From the NCBI GenBank assembly GCA_013115125.1, contig JABANN010000079.1:1-64000 (forward strand): a stretch of 64,000 nt of DNA, read 5' to 3'. Under the pieces are notes generated by a model. It was not told the DNA's origin. It saw only the letters and a list, made by a program, of their open reading frames with translations, and did no database searches. Shown in pieces: positions 32,254-43,900 of the stretch. The position numbers were made by a program, and so were the translations under genes. Position 1 is the stretch's first letter. Each line of letters starts with the position of its first letter. This stretch comes from Perkinsus olseni (lineage: Eukaryota > Perkinsozoa > Perkinsida).

Positions 32254-33640
32254 CTATGTAGCCCTCTCAACAACTCTGTCTGAATCGAACTGCTCTCGTG
32301 AGCGCTTCTTACCCCGGCTTGTGCTAGTCTCGAGCTCACTGGGTGGTTGCCTCTCACTGGGTTGTTGTGGGTCACCCATCCCTCCTACGACATCAACAGT
32401 AAGAGGGGTGTACTCAAGCCGGACTCTTAAGTCTGGCTTGTCCGGATCGGACGCCTCCGTGCCGAGTAGCAGTTCGAAGTGGCCGCCATCCATCCCGAAT
32501 CTATGCAGTCTGATGGATCCGAGAGTGAGGTTGTTGATACCGAATGTCCGGCCGGCTGCAGTGAGGGAGGCCTCGACTTCGGCCTGGTCCGCGGGGTCTG
32601 TAAGACCGGCGAAGATGTAGCAGTCGGCATCACAACCCTCACGAGCGGCATCAGAGGGAGAATGAGGACGTTGGACGGGGGAGTGTCCTCGGTGGCTTTG
32701 TTAAAGGTGAAGTAGGATGTAGGTGCAGTAGTTGGATCGAATGCTGAGTAGGCAAACGTGAATCGGCTAAGGTGCCGACCTGCCTCGTCCGTTTGAAGGG
32801 TTAGGCACACCAAATAAAAATGCTCAGTGTCCTCGGCGTTCACCAAGGACCGAACTGGCAAATCTCAAACGCCAGTGAGCGGAAGAGACTTCAAGAGTGC
32901 TTCAACTCCTGGACGTAGTTGCATTTCTTCGAAGACTGGGGGTCCGATCCTAGCTGCTAGGACCTAGCAGGAGATGTCCCCTCGACGCTGCTAGCGGCAA
33001 TTGAGAGGCTCGTAGCCCTCCCGCTAGTGATAGCTCCACGGTCTCTTGCTTGCGAGGAACTCGTCGGAGTCGGCTTGGAGTTTCGCTCCTCTACTTTATC
33101 CAACAACAACGGATGTATGAAGGTGTACCGAGTGGCTTGAGCGCGGTCACCGACGAATATGTAACAGCTCCCGGCCACTATGCAGAGCTTGATTTGCCAA
33201 GAATTGCTCACCCTTACAGGACCAGGGATTGAGAAAATATCGAAGATTCTGAGGAGTTCTCTCTTGGTCTGCTGACCAATGTGAATCGGCTTGTAACACT
33301 GATCGGCCCTGTTCACATCGTTGGGGATAAAGACAACCTTCAGGTCGCCTGGCCGAGAGTACCGATCCGATTTGATGCTGTTGATGCGAATAACCTTCCA
33401 TTCTCCACTTGCCGTCTCACCAATGAACTCCATCGTGCTGAAGGGGACATCCCTCTGGGAGCCTCCCATGCGTATATCCATGGCAATTCCCTGAAGGGTA
33501 CCGATGGGATGGGCTGGGTCCACCAGACCTTCATAGTGACCAGCTTCGATGCTCGGAGGAGAGGCACCCGCCAGATCCACGAGGGCGAGTAGGAACAGGA
33601 GGAGGGTGACGGCGGAATGACTGGGACGGGTGGTTGGCAT
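32254..33640 (-). pseudogene. Secreted protein of unknown family, copy B, frameshift and stop
   Basis: Starts MPTTRPSHSAVTLLLFLLAL at 33640 with the same signal peptide and GHYEGLVDP, SNSWQIKLCIVAGSCYIFVGD and HPLLLDKVEER segments as copy A. The frame ends near 32957 in TAG. Downstream homology resumes in another frame (PVFEEMQLRPG) and meets a TGA where copy A has GGG (GV-stop-DL versus GVGELP). The last part, from 32861 to 32254, is open and closely matches copy A. A frameshift plus a nonsense change means this copy is more decayed than A. Confidence 0.7.
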
Positions 33641-34604
33641 TGCGAGTGGATGCCGGTATACTGGATGAAGGGGAGTAGCCGACGGCTGCAGAACCGCTCG
33701 ACGATTGAATGGAGGGAGCGTTAACAAGACCAATCGTGTGAATCGGTGGAATCAGTATCCCACGAGGCACTGGAAGCCGGCGAGGTCGGCCTATGTCGAT
33801 TAGCGGCGGGAATAGGCCTTCCTAGATGAGTGGAAGGTTTCCGTGACGACAATCTGATACAGCACCCAGTTAAGCGACAGTTCGAGAAGGTCACCCAACT
33901 TCCGTCTTTATTTATTTTTTTTCTCTTTCTAGTGTTGGAGAGGGCGTTCACTCCGGTGTGGGGAGTATGGTCGTCTTGCCGCTAGACTCTAGCGGTAGGC
34001 GACCAAGGGCCTTAGCCATCGGTGGCGGAGGCCAGGACATACGTCAAGGCGGCGACACTTCGGGTCAAACAAGTGTGGCGTCGCCTGGGTTGGCGTGATG
34101 GGCACCGAAGATGAACGCGTCAGCTCAGCGGTGGAAGCGAAGGAGCTTGCCGCTGGCTGACCAATTGCCGATACCTCCCAACTCTAGGACAGCGGGTGTA
34201 AGGGTCACGAGAGGAGTTGAGCTCGAAGTCTCTTTCCGTGCATCTTACAGGAAGGAAACCACCTCAGTCACAACGCACGATTGTAGATGATTGTGCTAAG
34301 GCAGGCAATGGGAAGTCAACGAGGCAGCCCAGGACGCATTTCGGTAATAATGATCATAATACCGTGTGTGTCACTTCAACGTCGTCGCCGGCTTAGACTA
34401 GAGGTCGATGTGCTGGCAACTTGACGCCGCAGTCTGTGTTGCAAGTCCGAAGGTTGCAATAACGTCTGATAATACAGCAGTACTCTCGTACAATAATACT
34501 GTACACCCCCGCTCTGATCCCCCTCCCGCCTTGGAAATGTTTGACCGGACACTGGAACGTAAATACTCTCCGGAGGTCATCGCACCCTGCAGGACCATGC
34601 TATG

Positions 34605-35183
34605 CAGGGTGGCTGAAGGCTGAGGAAGAATCATTATTCCCTTCCCCAATAATTCCCGTTTTAGTTCCCGGAAATAATGACCGCCGTGGATGGGGACGAA
34701 TGGACCCCATTTGGGGAACTATCGTGGAAATCGCCATATGCCCCTGCCCACGCAAGATCAAAGCCCGGGAAATGCTGAGGAACCATTTCGGTAACCCCCT
34801 CAACCGCTCAGACGGAGAGAATTAGCGAATTCACCTTGCACCCTGTCATTTTTCACGAATCAACCGTCAGGGCGAGTGCTCACCGAAGAGCGCAAGGACT
34901 GGGGTCCCTACTATGGCACTCCGTTATCTAGCCTCTTATCATCATCGACACAACGGGTCGGACCGGTAAGACACGTTTTCATCGGAGCGAAGTCGTTTTA
35001 TATAAGCAAGATAGCAACAAGGGCACAGAAGTCGATCAGAACTACAGGTTCGTCGGTATTTCACACATAAATTCTATAATTCCCGAAAAGGCTGACATTA
35101 TTCCCCGAGATAATTTCTTTCTTCCCTTCCCCGGGAATGTTACCGGGAACTATGGAGATAATTCCCCACCTTCAGCCACCCTG
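34605..35183. mobile_element. hAT-like non-autonomous DNA transposon, 579 bp, 8-bp TSD
   Basis: Perfect 15-bp terminal inverted repeats, CAGGGTGGCTGAAGG at 34605-34619 and its reverse complement at 35169-35183, are flanked on both sides by ATGCTATG (34597-34604 and 35184-35191). An 8-bp target duplication and CAGGG-type ends are those of the hAT superfamily. Subterminal TTCCCG/TTCCCC motifs recur inside both ends. No transposase frame is present (longest about 94 codons), so movement would need an enzyme from elsewhere. Confidence 0.9.
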
Positions 35184-35191
35184 ATGCTATG

Positions 35192-36200
35192 GCGCACCAG
35201 TAGGAGTCAACCGTCGTGTTGGCTGGCGACGCCCTCCCTTGGGATTGCACCCCCCTTGATTGATAGACCGGGCGCGGTCAGAGGTGTGGGTGTTTCCTGG
35301 AAGGTGATGTCTCATGGGTTCAAGAGTTATGGCTAAGCATCATCTCAACACGCGTAGTCAGCTGCTTCGGCAGCCCAATCCGCGATGCCAGAACATGCAA
35401 GCTGGCAATGCTCAGCATTACCACATTCCATTCGCTGCCTCATAACGGAACATTGAGGCGCTCATAGATGCGCTAGCGTCCAGGATTGGTGGTGTCCAAC
35501 AGAAAGTCCCTTTGGTGGGTACTCCGTACTCAGCCCGTACGTCTGAATCGTCCAATGATTACGAAAAAATCTCGTAAATTACGAGTCGTAATTATCCCTG
35601 GGAGGAGTCTACAATTGAGTGTACGATCATTGCCACGACTAGTATGACTCACCAATCTGTGAAAATGAGGAAGAGTTCACTATGGCGAACTGTCACAGTT
35701 CAACCGTGCACGTGAAGCACAACGTCGGGGATGAGGATGATCGGTTTGATTCGATTGGGGTCATCAACCTTCGTCTTCACTCGTTGCAATCCCACGTTTA
35801 CCTACACCCTTCGGTGTAGGGCAGAGTAGGTTTCCTAGCGAGAGTTCCGCTACATGGTGTTTAGTTACCTGGGAGTAATGGGTAGTGGGAGCAAAACATC
35901 CTTGGGCACTCTAGGCTGAACACGTCTAGGTGCCCCGTCAACGAACACGCAACTACTGACTGGATGTTTCGCTCCGCATGAGCTGGGCGAGGTTTGGTAT
36001 TTCTTGACCATTTCTGATTTGTTTCAGTTCTCTGACACGTACCACAATTAAGGTACATCGTACCTCGCCTTTCTGCTCATGCCTCCCAGCCAACATAACT
36101 AACGGTGTGGGCAGGTGGGTTCAGGTAAAGTCCCCATGTAACGAAGGACACTACGCAATAACATAAACCAAACCGAACACATGATCACTCGTTTACTTGT
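35192..36200. other. No gene seen
   Basis: Short frames only. There is a small palindrome-like run near 35560-35592 (ATTACGA...TCGTAAATTACGAGTCGTAAT) and a TACACCCTTCGGTGTAGGG hairpin near 35803. Confidence 0.4.
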
Positions 36201-36224
36201 TCAACTTGCCCAATAAATTGACCT

Positions 36225-36574
36225 TCAATCAACACTTATGGATGTCATCTTCGTTCCAGAGAGGCGATAGGCTGCTTGAGGCAGCAGGTGATCAATCAAC
36301 AGAAGGTTATGTCCCGATGAATCAGCCGTTGATGACAAAGAAGCTCCTCTCACAGCGGCACGGAAGCGACTTAGCACACATGAAGATAGAGCAACCCAAC
36401 AGCGAACCAAAAGCGATCTGCACAAAAACTGTGGAAATGCGAAGGTACTGCAGTTGAAGGAAATGGAGTCCCATCAGGATTTTTTATTGACATCTCGTAG
36501 TAACCCAAGCTAGCAAAAGACTGAGAAACTGTGGCGGACTGGGTAAGACGGATACTCGCGGTGGAGGGCGTCAT
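36225..36574 (-). CDS. Possible membrane-protein 5' exons
   Basis: A minus frame starts MTPSTASIRLTQSATVSQ at 36574 and runs to about 36452. With an intron ending at a CACAG acceptor near 36432, the next exon reads VQIAFGSLLGCSIFMCAK, a likely membrane span. The family is not recognised and the downstream part is not resolved. Confidence 0.35.
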
Positions 36575-36599
36575 GAGAATATTCTATTAGTAGTACTGA

Positions 36600-37940
36600 A
36601 ACTGCTATCGCCTGATAATGCCTGAAAATACATTATCCTAGAGTCTGGAAGCTGCACGCCGCCAAGACCCCCTGGGCCGTCATCAGAGGACTAGAGAATC
36701 GGAGACTTCCCAGCTGTTCCGAACAGCCTGTTCATCCAGGAGGCCATGCGCACGCGTGCTGACCCCGCGCGTGCGTCACACTCTGCGCGGCGTCGCTCCC
36801 CGAGCGAATGACGCGGCTAGTTGTACCATCTGCTGCTCGTTGCACGAAGGGTCACTTCAATCGATGTAGCGTCGTTGGTTGCTCTTCACCTCAAGCCAAC
36901 CCAGTCGGTAAGGCGCGTTATCACATTTCCGAGGTCCCTAGTCAAGACCTCTGCACGTGCATCTAGCAAGAAGCCGATGCCTCTTCAGTGACAGCGTGTA
37001 GAAGGGCTGATTATAATGCCAACAGTCGTTTCCTATGCTTTGTACAGCCGGATGGGCGCCCGCCTGCCATGATCGGAAGAGGTGCTTCCCTTTAGTCGGC
37101 CGGTAGCTGTTAGCCGCACTCTACAGCGTGGGGCCCGCGGACATAACAGAGCTGTTCATCAGGCTTCCGGCATGAACCTGTGGGAGCGCCTCGGTGTGAT
37201 CAGGATGGGAACTCAACATGAGAGGGAAGAAGAGCTGTGGCGGCCGGCGGTAGACGACGACAGGCAGATTAGCTATATGATGCACGCGTGCACAGTCGCG
37301 CGCTGACTCTACAGAGCCAAAGCGATCTATAGAGAACATCGACGAGCTCGATGCCGCTCAACAATGTTGAGTCAACAGGTGCCCTGGGAGTGCACTTGAA
37401 CACAACAGAGTTCAAGAGATTGTTCGCAATACACACAACGTAGTTGTTGAATATCAAATGGTGTGGCCCGTGTTGATTCCAACCGAGCTGAGACTGGTGA
37501 TAGGCTGGGGCTTAATGACCGCTGCCTCTACATCCGCCTTCCGCCTTTTGACCTGAGAACGTTCAACTGCTACTACGCACCGCCGAGAACCAGTTCCCTC
37601 ACGAGATCCAGAGCCTCTCCACCGGCCGCCGCGACGAAGGGGAAGTTCCGTGAATCTGGACCATCTAGCATGGACGGCGGTAGTGGGAGGAGAAGCCGTA
37701 ACTGAGAACTACATCAGCCACAGTAGATAGTGAATCATACAATCCCCAGAGTCAAGTCATCCGAAAACATCAGACTACCGTGACCCCGAAGCGAGGAAAC
37801 AGGACGAACCTTTCCCTACTCTCCGACTTCAAGTCCTAGAGTGGCAATAGCATATTCTCAACATTTTCCTTGAGTTCAAAATATGGTCTTGAACATGCGG
37901 GAATTTCGAAACCTGCGTTTTTACAGCAAGAAGCGTCGCT
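36600..37940. other. No assigned gene; one possible minus exon
   Basis: Near 37685-37590 the minus strand reads PSMLDGPDSRNFPFVAAAGG then EALDLVRELVLGGA, which has the look of coding sequence and might be a 3' exon of the acyltransferase or a separate gene. The rest shows no convincing exon. Confidence 0.35.
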
Positions 37941-37950
37941 TCAAGCAACG

Positions 37951-39881
37951 CTAGGGCAGTGAGGAAACTAAGAACAGCAGTCGGCCCTGGTTGGTACCAT
38001 AAAGTTGGGTCCGAATATCTCCCTGATGTTGGTAGCCACCGATCCAGAGTCGTAAAATCGAGGCCCTATGGGGCACCAAGTCTTCGGGGCTATCTCTAAG
38101 AACCTGTGGCAGCACTCTGTCCCTCAGCCGGTCTCCTCTTGGAGGCATATCACTCTGCTTTGTACGGCCGTTTCTCAATGAACGTAACGTTCCTCATGAC
38201 TTGTCCACATTGACCCCAGAACATGAAGCCCATAGCAATCAAAGCTCCGAACGTCGCGAACAACATCAGAGTCGCTCCGCCTGCGCAGGACTGGAAAGCA
38301 GCAAGTGGTTGCACGATCACTTTGACGAGCTTATTGCCAAAACTGAGCAATTTCAGCACGCATTGATTCCCTCGCTGCTCTGCAACTCGCGCAGATGACA
38401 AGTTTGGTATGATGGATGAGAGGAAGCAATTCCACCGTACTTCGCCATGAATATTCCGGTTTATCGCTACTTGAAGACGCAGTTTGAAATACAATAACGA
38501 TTCTGGCGGCGAGCGGAAGCCCTGATGGAACCAGGGCGTGCATCCAGCAGCAACTGCCGAATTCACCAGGAGTTTCCTCCACATCCGGTGACAGTGCGAT
38601 AACGGTCGGTCGGATCTCCGTTAATTGAAGTGCTGCTTTGACGCCAAGCCATTGACACAACGATACGAAGCGGCTACTTACAGGAATGATAGTCCTCAAG
38701 TGTACATAGAGGCCGATGGGGAGAGCTATGTGACCATAGGTGATGTACTGCCATGTGCTGAGTCTTACACCGAGGAACAGGGGACCGAACCCTTCCCGTA
38801 GGAGCACGGTTGACCAAATCATGTACCTTACGAGACAGGGGGCGTAGCTTGTGCAGTGAGTGAGCTATATTGTGAGCTTAGTTGAATAAGATTCAACATC
38901 ACTTCGAACATAGGGATGATGAACGCCGCAACACGGAAGAGCACTCAAGTTCCAGCGCTTTCGTATACGCGCAGTGAGCGTCCCTGGAGGGATGGTTACC
39001 ACCATGATGAGACTTACTGAGCATAGATGCAAGCCGCGGAGCCGAAGATGAAGACCAGAATGAATGATCCTTGATTTCGAGCACCCACGCAGTTCCCTGA
39101 GAGCAACAACCCACGAAAATCTCCTATCCATTGGAAGCGCGTCGACGTCCTTCCAACTTTTCCGAGTCCATCCAGATGCAAGGGCATCCTGGGGGCATTT
39201 TTATACCCTGGAGGGTCACACGACTGCCTACTCTAATGTGTATCCATTGTGAATATGCTGGTTTAATACCCATTGCAAATCGGCCGTAGCGAACAGGACT
39301 GGATGAAGGCCGTTCGTTAATACCAAGCCCCGCTCGTCATTGCGGATGAATTCCCAATCTCTCAATGATATCCAACATCCATATCTATGCCTCGATATCG
39401 ATGCGCAACGCTCAATTTCACTAGCAGATGCCGTTTCTAGGATTGCGGTAGCATTGGCGGCCCTTATTCCCCTAGGCGATGGCAGGCTTACCGGTAACAT
39501 CACAGTGATGATCCATTCGGTCGACACACCTATTGCACCTCGAGCAATGGTGAGAGCGTGGAGGTTTGTAACTGGGGCAAGGCTTAATGTGGCGTATACC
39601 GCTGCCGCAACGGAATACAACCGGATTTTGCCGAATCAGAGCACGGTGGTGACGCCGGTGAAACGAGTCCAAGGCCGACCACCGCCCTCCGAGAACGCTC
39701 AACGTGATCCGATGGAACGGGAGCAGCCATCATCCACGTCAGTGCTTGGTCTCAACGGTACCACAATGGGCCTACTTTTTGCACCACTCGCAATATCGCG
39801 GTGCGTATAAAAAGTCTGTGCCCTCAGTCGCGTGAGAGGTGGGGTCTTTTCGAACACGCAGTTGGTATCTGACTGGATCAT
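37951..39881 (-). CDS. DHHC-type protein S-acyltransferase
   Basis: DHHC enzymes attach palmitate to cysteines of membrane-bound proteins. The cysteine-rich domain exon (39595-39503) reads HIKPCPSYKPPRSHHCSRC then NRCVDRMDHHC, so the catalytic DHHC is intact. The next clear exon (39096-39018, acceptor CTCTCAG) gives NCVGARNQGSFILVFIFG, the rest of the DHHC-PWxNNCVG core and start of a membrane span. Another span-bearing exon is WSTVLLREGFGPLFLGVRL (38822-38760). The last span plus the family's TTxE-like motif are FATFGALIAMGFMFWGQ and MRNVTFIEKRP (38290-38160); here TT is VT. One tiny exon holding PWxN was not found. The C-terminal tail, DRLRDRVLPQVLRD, ends near 37951. Confidence 0.82.
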
Positions 39882-39899
39882 TGTGTGAGAGGGTTGATT

Positions 39900-40980
39900 A
39901 AATTCCTACTGTCCAGTAGCTTCCATGTCGGGCTTCCGGTCCCCGTGTATGTACCCCGGGTCAGACATCATCGCATGATAGAAGTTCACTACGAGCTGAA
40001 GAGGTAGGATGATGATAAGGATCCCAGAGGCGAGTTACCCCACCTGAAGGCTAAGCCACACGGCAAAGCAGCCATGTAGCAGGCTCAATACGGGACCGGC
40101 GTTCCGAGCAATGAGGATGTTCTGATGAAAAGATGGTATGTGAGCAGGCGTGATTTTATTACCGGCAAGAGCCAGGCAATGCCGAGAGACGGGACTATGG
40201 AGACAAGGCAGAGTGTGGAGAGTCTGCCGAGCTTTGTTAATATGGCGATGGGGTTCATTGACACTGATGGTCTGAACAGGCTTTATCTTTTGTCATCCGG
40301 ACAAATCACATGATCGAGATCCCGGGTTCTATCCCGGCCGACTGCGTTTCTCCATTTATTTTTCTCCCGAAGCGCTGTTAGACTTGAGTCTGAACAAATA
40401 TGCTGTTGTAAATACGATATGACTCGCGCTTAGGCTCATCCTCAAGGCGTAGACTATGCAGAATCACCTTCGATGCTTGCAAGTAGCTTTCTAAGAAGAA
40501 AATGAGAAATTTCCAACTCCTCGGTTCGAAAACAATTGTGGTTGAGTCGACGCCGGAGGGCGTGTTTCTCAACGATTCCGGTCATCAACAATAGGCTAGC
40601 TCCAGCAGTAGAAAATCTCATCACTAGAGCTCAAGCGACCCTCATCTCCATCAACTATCCATGGATAATAAGAGAAAGAAGCAGCTCTCCGGCGCAGAAT
40701 TCAGCGCAATTATTTTGGCATTTCGTGTGAAGTCGCCCGGGTAATTCCCAAAATCCAAGGGAAAGGTTCAAAACCCCAGGAAGCATTATCGGGGGTCTGG
40801 TTGCCCCGGGTAACAGGTCGGGCTGTTCTCCTTGATCAAGTTGTCATAGCCTAACGCGCATACAGAAGCGGAACTGTCCCCCCGTCGAAACCCTAATCAA
40901 TTATTGACTTGCCCTTGGCGGCCGTAGTGGTTGGTGGCTGATTTCTTCGCCCAGCGCATGCAGTAGAAGCCTCATTAACT
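39900..40980. other. No firm gene; T-arm-like core present
   Basis: Frames here are short. CCCGGGTTCTATCCCGGCCGACTGCGTTTCTCC-type sequence at 40320-40352 matches the family A intron core with its T-rich tail, but I cannot place it within a gene. Confidence 0.4.
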
Positions 40981-40982
40981 TC

Positions 40983-43900
40983 ATGTCTGCTGCTGTGCAC
41001 AAGAGGCGACCGTCACTGCTACAGTCCTCGTCATTCCTGATACCCCCAATCAGACGGCAAAGTAGAAAAGAATCATCATCCCATACCGAAAACACCGCTG
41101 CTGTGTTGTCGGCAGATTCCAAGGGGGCCAACTTCAGCAGCCCCGAGATTACCGATAGAGAGGACCTCATCAAGACGTTACGGGCAATCTCAAGCGAGAT
41201 CGCTAAGGCCGTCCTACTTGATGTCCAGGAATCTATAGGTGACCTAGTCGAACGTAGGCTGGGACCTTTCCTAGTTCAGACCAGCTCTCCCGCTCGCTCA
41301 ATGACAAGATCGACACAGTACTAGCAGAGCTCGGTTCTGAGAGGGCAACGACAGCTAGCCCTGCCAGTAGCTCCAATAGACGTGTATCAGCTGCGGATAG
41401 AAAGCACAGTAGAATCCTTTTTGACCAACCTGGTGAGAAACTGAATCTTGTCGCATAGAATCTGTCGTGTCAGGATCAACCAACGACCTATCAGGGAGTG
41501 ACCTTGATGTGGCATCTCCGACCAACCAGGCGAGGATAGTCTTCGGCAGGAGGAATCGAAACATACCGTAACAATCGTAACTTCCGAGGGGACGTAGACG
41601 GCACTTTTATGTATTCGAAGTAGTCGTGTAGCATCTATGCTTCCCTGTGCTCTATCGTGCACACGCAGCATTCTCATGAAGTCTCCCTCTGGGACACAGT
41701 GTGGCAGTGTAATGCAAAAAGGTCCTTCGCTTTTAAGCCGGGCTGTGCTCCCTGCGTTTCCTCTGGACTTCACTTGCGCATTCGATGAGTCAGCCGTTAG
41801 GTTACGCCGACGCCTTCAAGTGTGTATCGAAAGACCCGTCACGTACCTGCCCCCCTCTCAGGATTACAGAGAAAACGGCTAGTATACCACACCTACCAGG
41901 AGCGCCCCAGACAGAGACAAGTCCATTGCCTTCCCGAAGGGTGGCGCGTGGAGCGAGCAGGGAGCATCCGCCCAGAGCGAGCGGGAGCCACAGGACGTCA
42001 TCGTCGTCGTCTCGCTCATCATCACCTTCCGAGAGGGCTCGAAGGCAGGAGGGCAGGAGGGCCAGAGCATCCATTACCAACTTCAATGCGGAGGAGCCCA
42101 GGAGAAGGGGCAGTTTAGATAGAACCCAATCGGGAGGCAACAGAGGGTGGAGGAACTCCCATGATGCCATTGAACAGAATGATGAAGAGGTACCGTCTTC
42201 TCGAGATCGTTCGGGAAGGGCGAGTGACTCTTCGGTGAGGATTGGAGCTTCGTCCTCATGCCTTTCGCTCCGCTATAGTTGTGCTATCTAATAGTACAGC
42301 GAGGATCAGGAGCTCACTTTGCCTTGTCAAGATTAGTTAGCCGCGAAAACAATACCAGAGTATAGAGAGTGTGAATTGAATCCTGCTATGATGCTGTTTC
42401 TCATGATGGGTGCTGGTGTCACACCAGTGGTGTGCAGTGTGCGTTAATAGGGACGTCCGCTGCTGCGGTTGGTGGACTCCTTCCGCTCCTTCAGGGTGCT
42501 ACCCCTGGAGAAGCCAAGAGTGCAGAGGTTGGCGAGACTAATGCCGGATCGGAGTCCCCAGTAGCAGAGCTGACTCATGGCCATTTGAAGGAGCTTTTGG
42601 AACGGTATCAACGGGATGGAGGGGTCGTTGTGCATTTGGAAGGAAGATACACTGCAGCCGAGGTTGAGGAGAAATCAGTTGCAAGAGCGAGAGCATCGAC
42701 GGCTGGGGCGAACAAGACGTCGGAGCGGACTAGTGAGGGATGGCGAGGCGAAGTTGGTTTTTGCCACGGGTGTTAGGTGTCACGAAGCGAACTGGGAGGA
42801 GGGCGGCAGTCAACCTCCTAGCTCTGTCGAGTAAATTGAACCTACAAGGGCTGATAACGGAGGAGGGCAGTGAACGAAGTAGAGTTGGTGATGGTGTGGT
42901 ACTGCGCTGCATGCCATGTTGTAGTGATGACAGTGACAGAGCAGCTGACCATGATTGCCACTTCGACAGCCACTGCGGTTCGAAACTTCTTCAAGGAGCC
43001 TGTTAGCCCGTCATCAAGTGAGCTCTTCAGGGATGGCATCCTGTGTGGCATCATCATACGAAAAAGTTTCGAAAAGGAAGGCACTTCGCATGCCTCGTCC
43101 CGTGCATTCCTCGCTATATCTCGGTCCCATTGACACAGACTAGGCTGGTCCTCCTAGGAGCCTTCCCTCAAGTCCTGCATCAGGTGGTCGAATCGTATGG
43201 GACATGATTCTAGCAGCGGCGTTAGTATACGTCATTATCGGCATACCCTTCGAAGCGGCATTTGTGGTAGGCGACACTCTTCCCTGTCGGCGGGGTATCC
43301 CCTCCTTCAGGCCAATGAGGGCAGCTATCCGTCTTCGCAGCTCGTGCTCGATGCGTAAGCCTGGGGGCTCGTCTTCTTCACGCCCCACAGCATTATAACA
43401 GGATACTCCTCATCGATGTGCTGCTCCAATTCCAAACCCAGTTCAGCGAGAATGGCGCGCTAATATCCAGCCGCAAGAGGATAGCCCGCCGGTAAGTCTT
43501 GTGGTGACCACTCCTGGTCGCTTAACATCAATCGTCCAGTCCTTCCCCGTTCGAAAGGTCTTTTATCTGTCCCGGGACTCTTCATGATTGCGTATCCGAG
43601 GTCGAAGCTTGCCTGGTTCGCAATATGTTGCTTTAGATATCTGAAGTCTTGGCTATGGCCGGAGCTTCTCACGTCCATACCCTGGGGGCTGGTGAGTGGC
43701 CGTCTGTGCTGCTTCACTTGAGTAGCGTGTCAGTTCATATCGAAGTACTCCCGAGAGCTGTCGGCCATTAAGTTGGGCCGGACTTTGTCTTTGGCTCGCC
43801 TGGGGAATATGACTATGACCATCATGGCTAAGGTCGAGTACAGGGTGCAAAGCGAGATATGGTGGATCATACTGGGCGTACTGAAACTGGTGAGAACAGC

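Larger units (their letters stand above)
31119..34370. repeat. Duplicated segment, copy B
   Basis: Diverged repeat of 28284-30725 in direct orientation. It is longer because of extra sequence at about 31446-31857 and 33900-34200. Confidence 0.85.
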
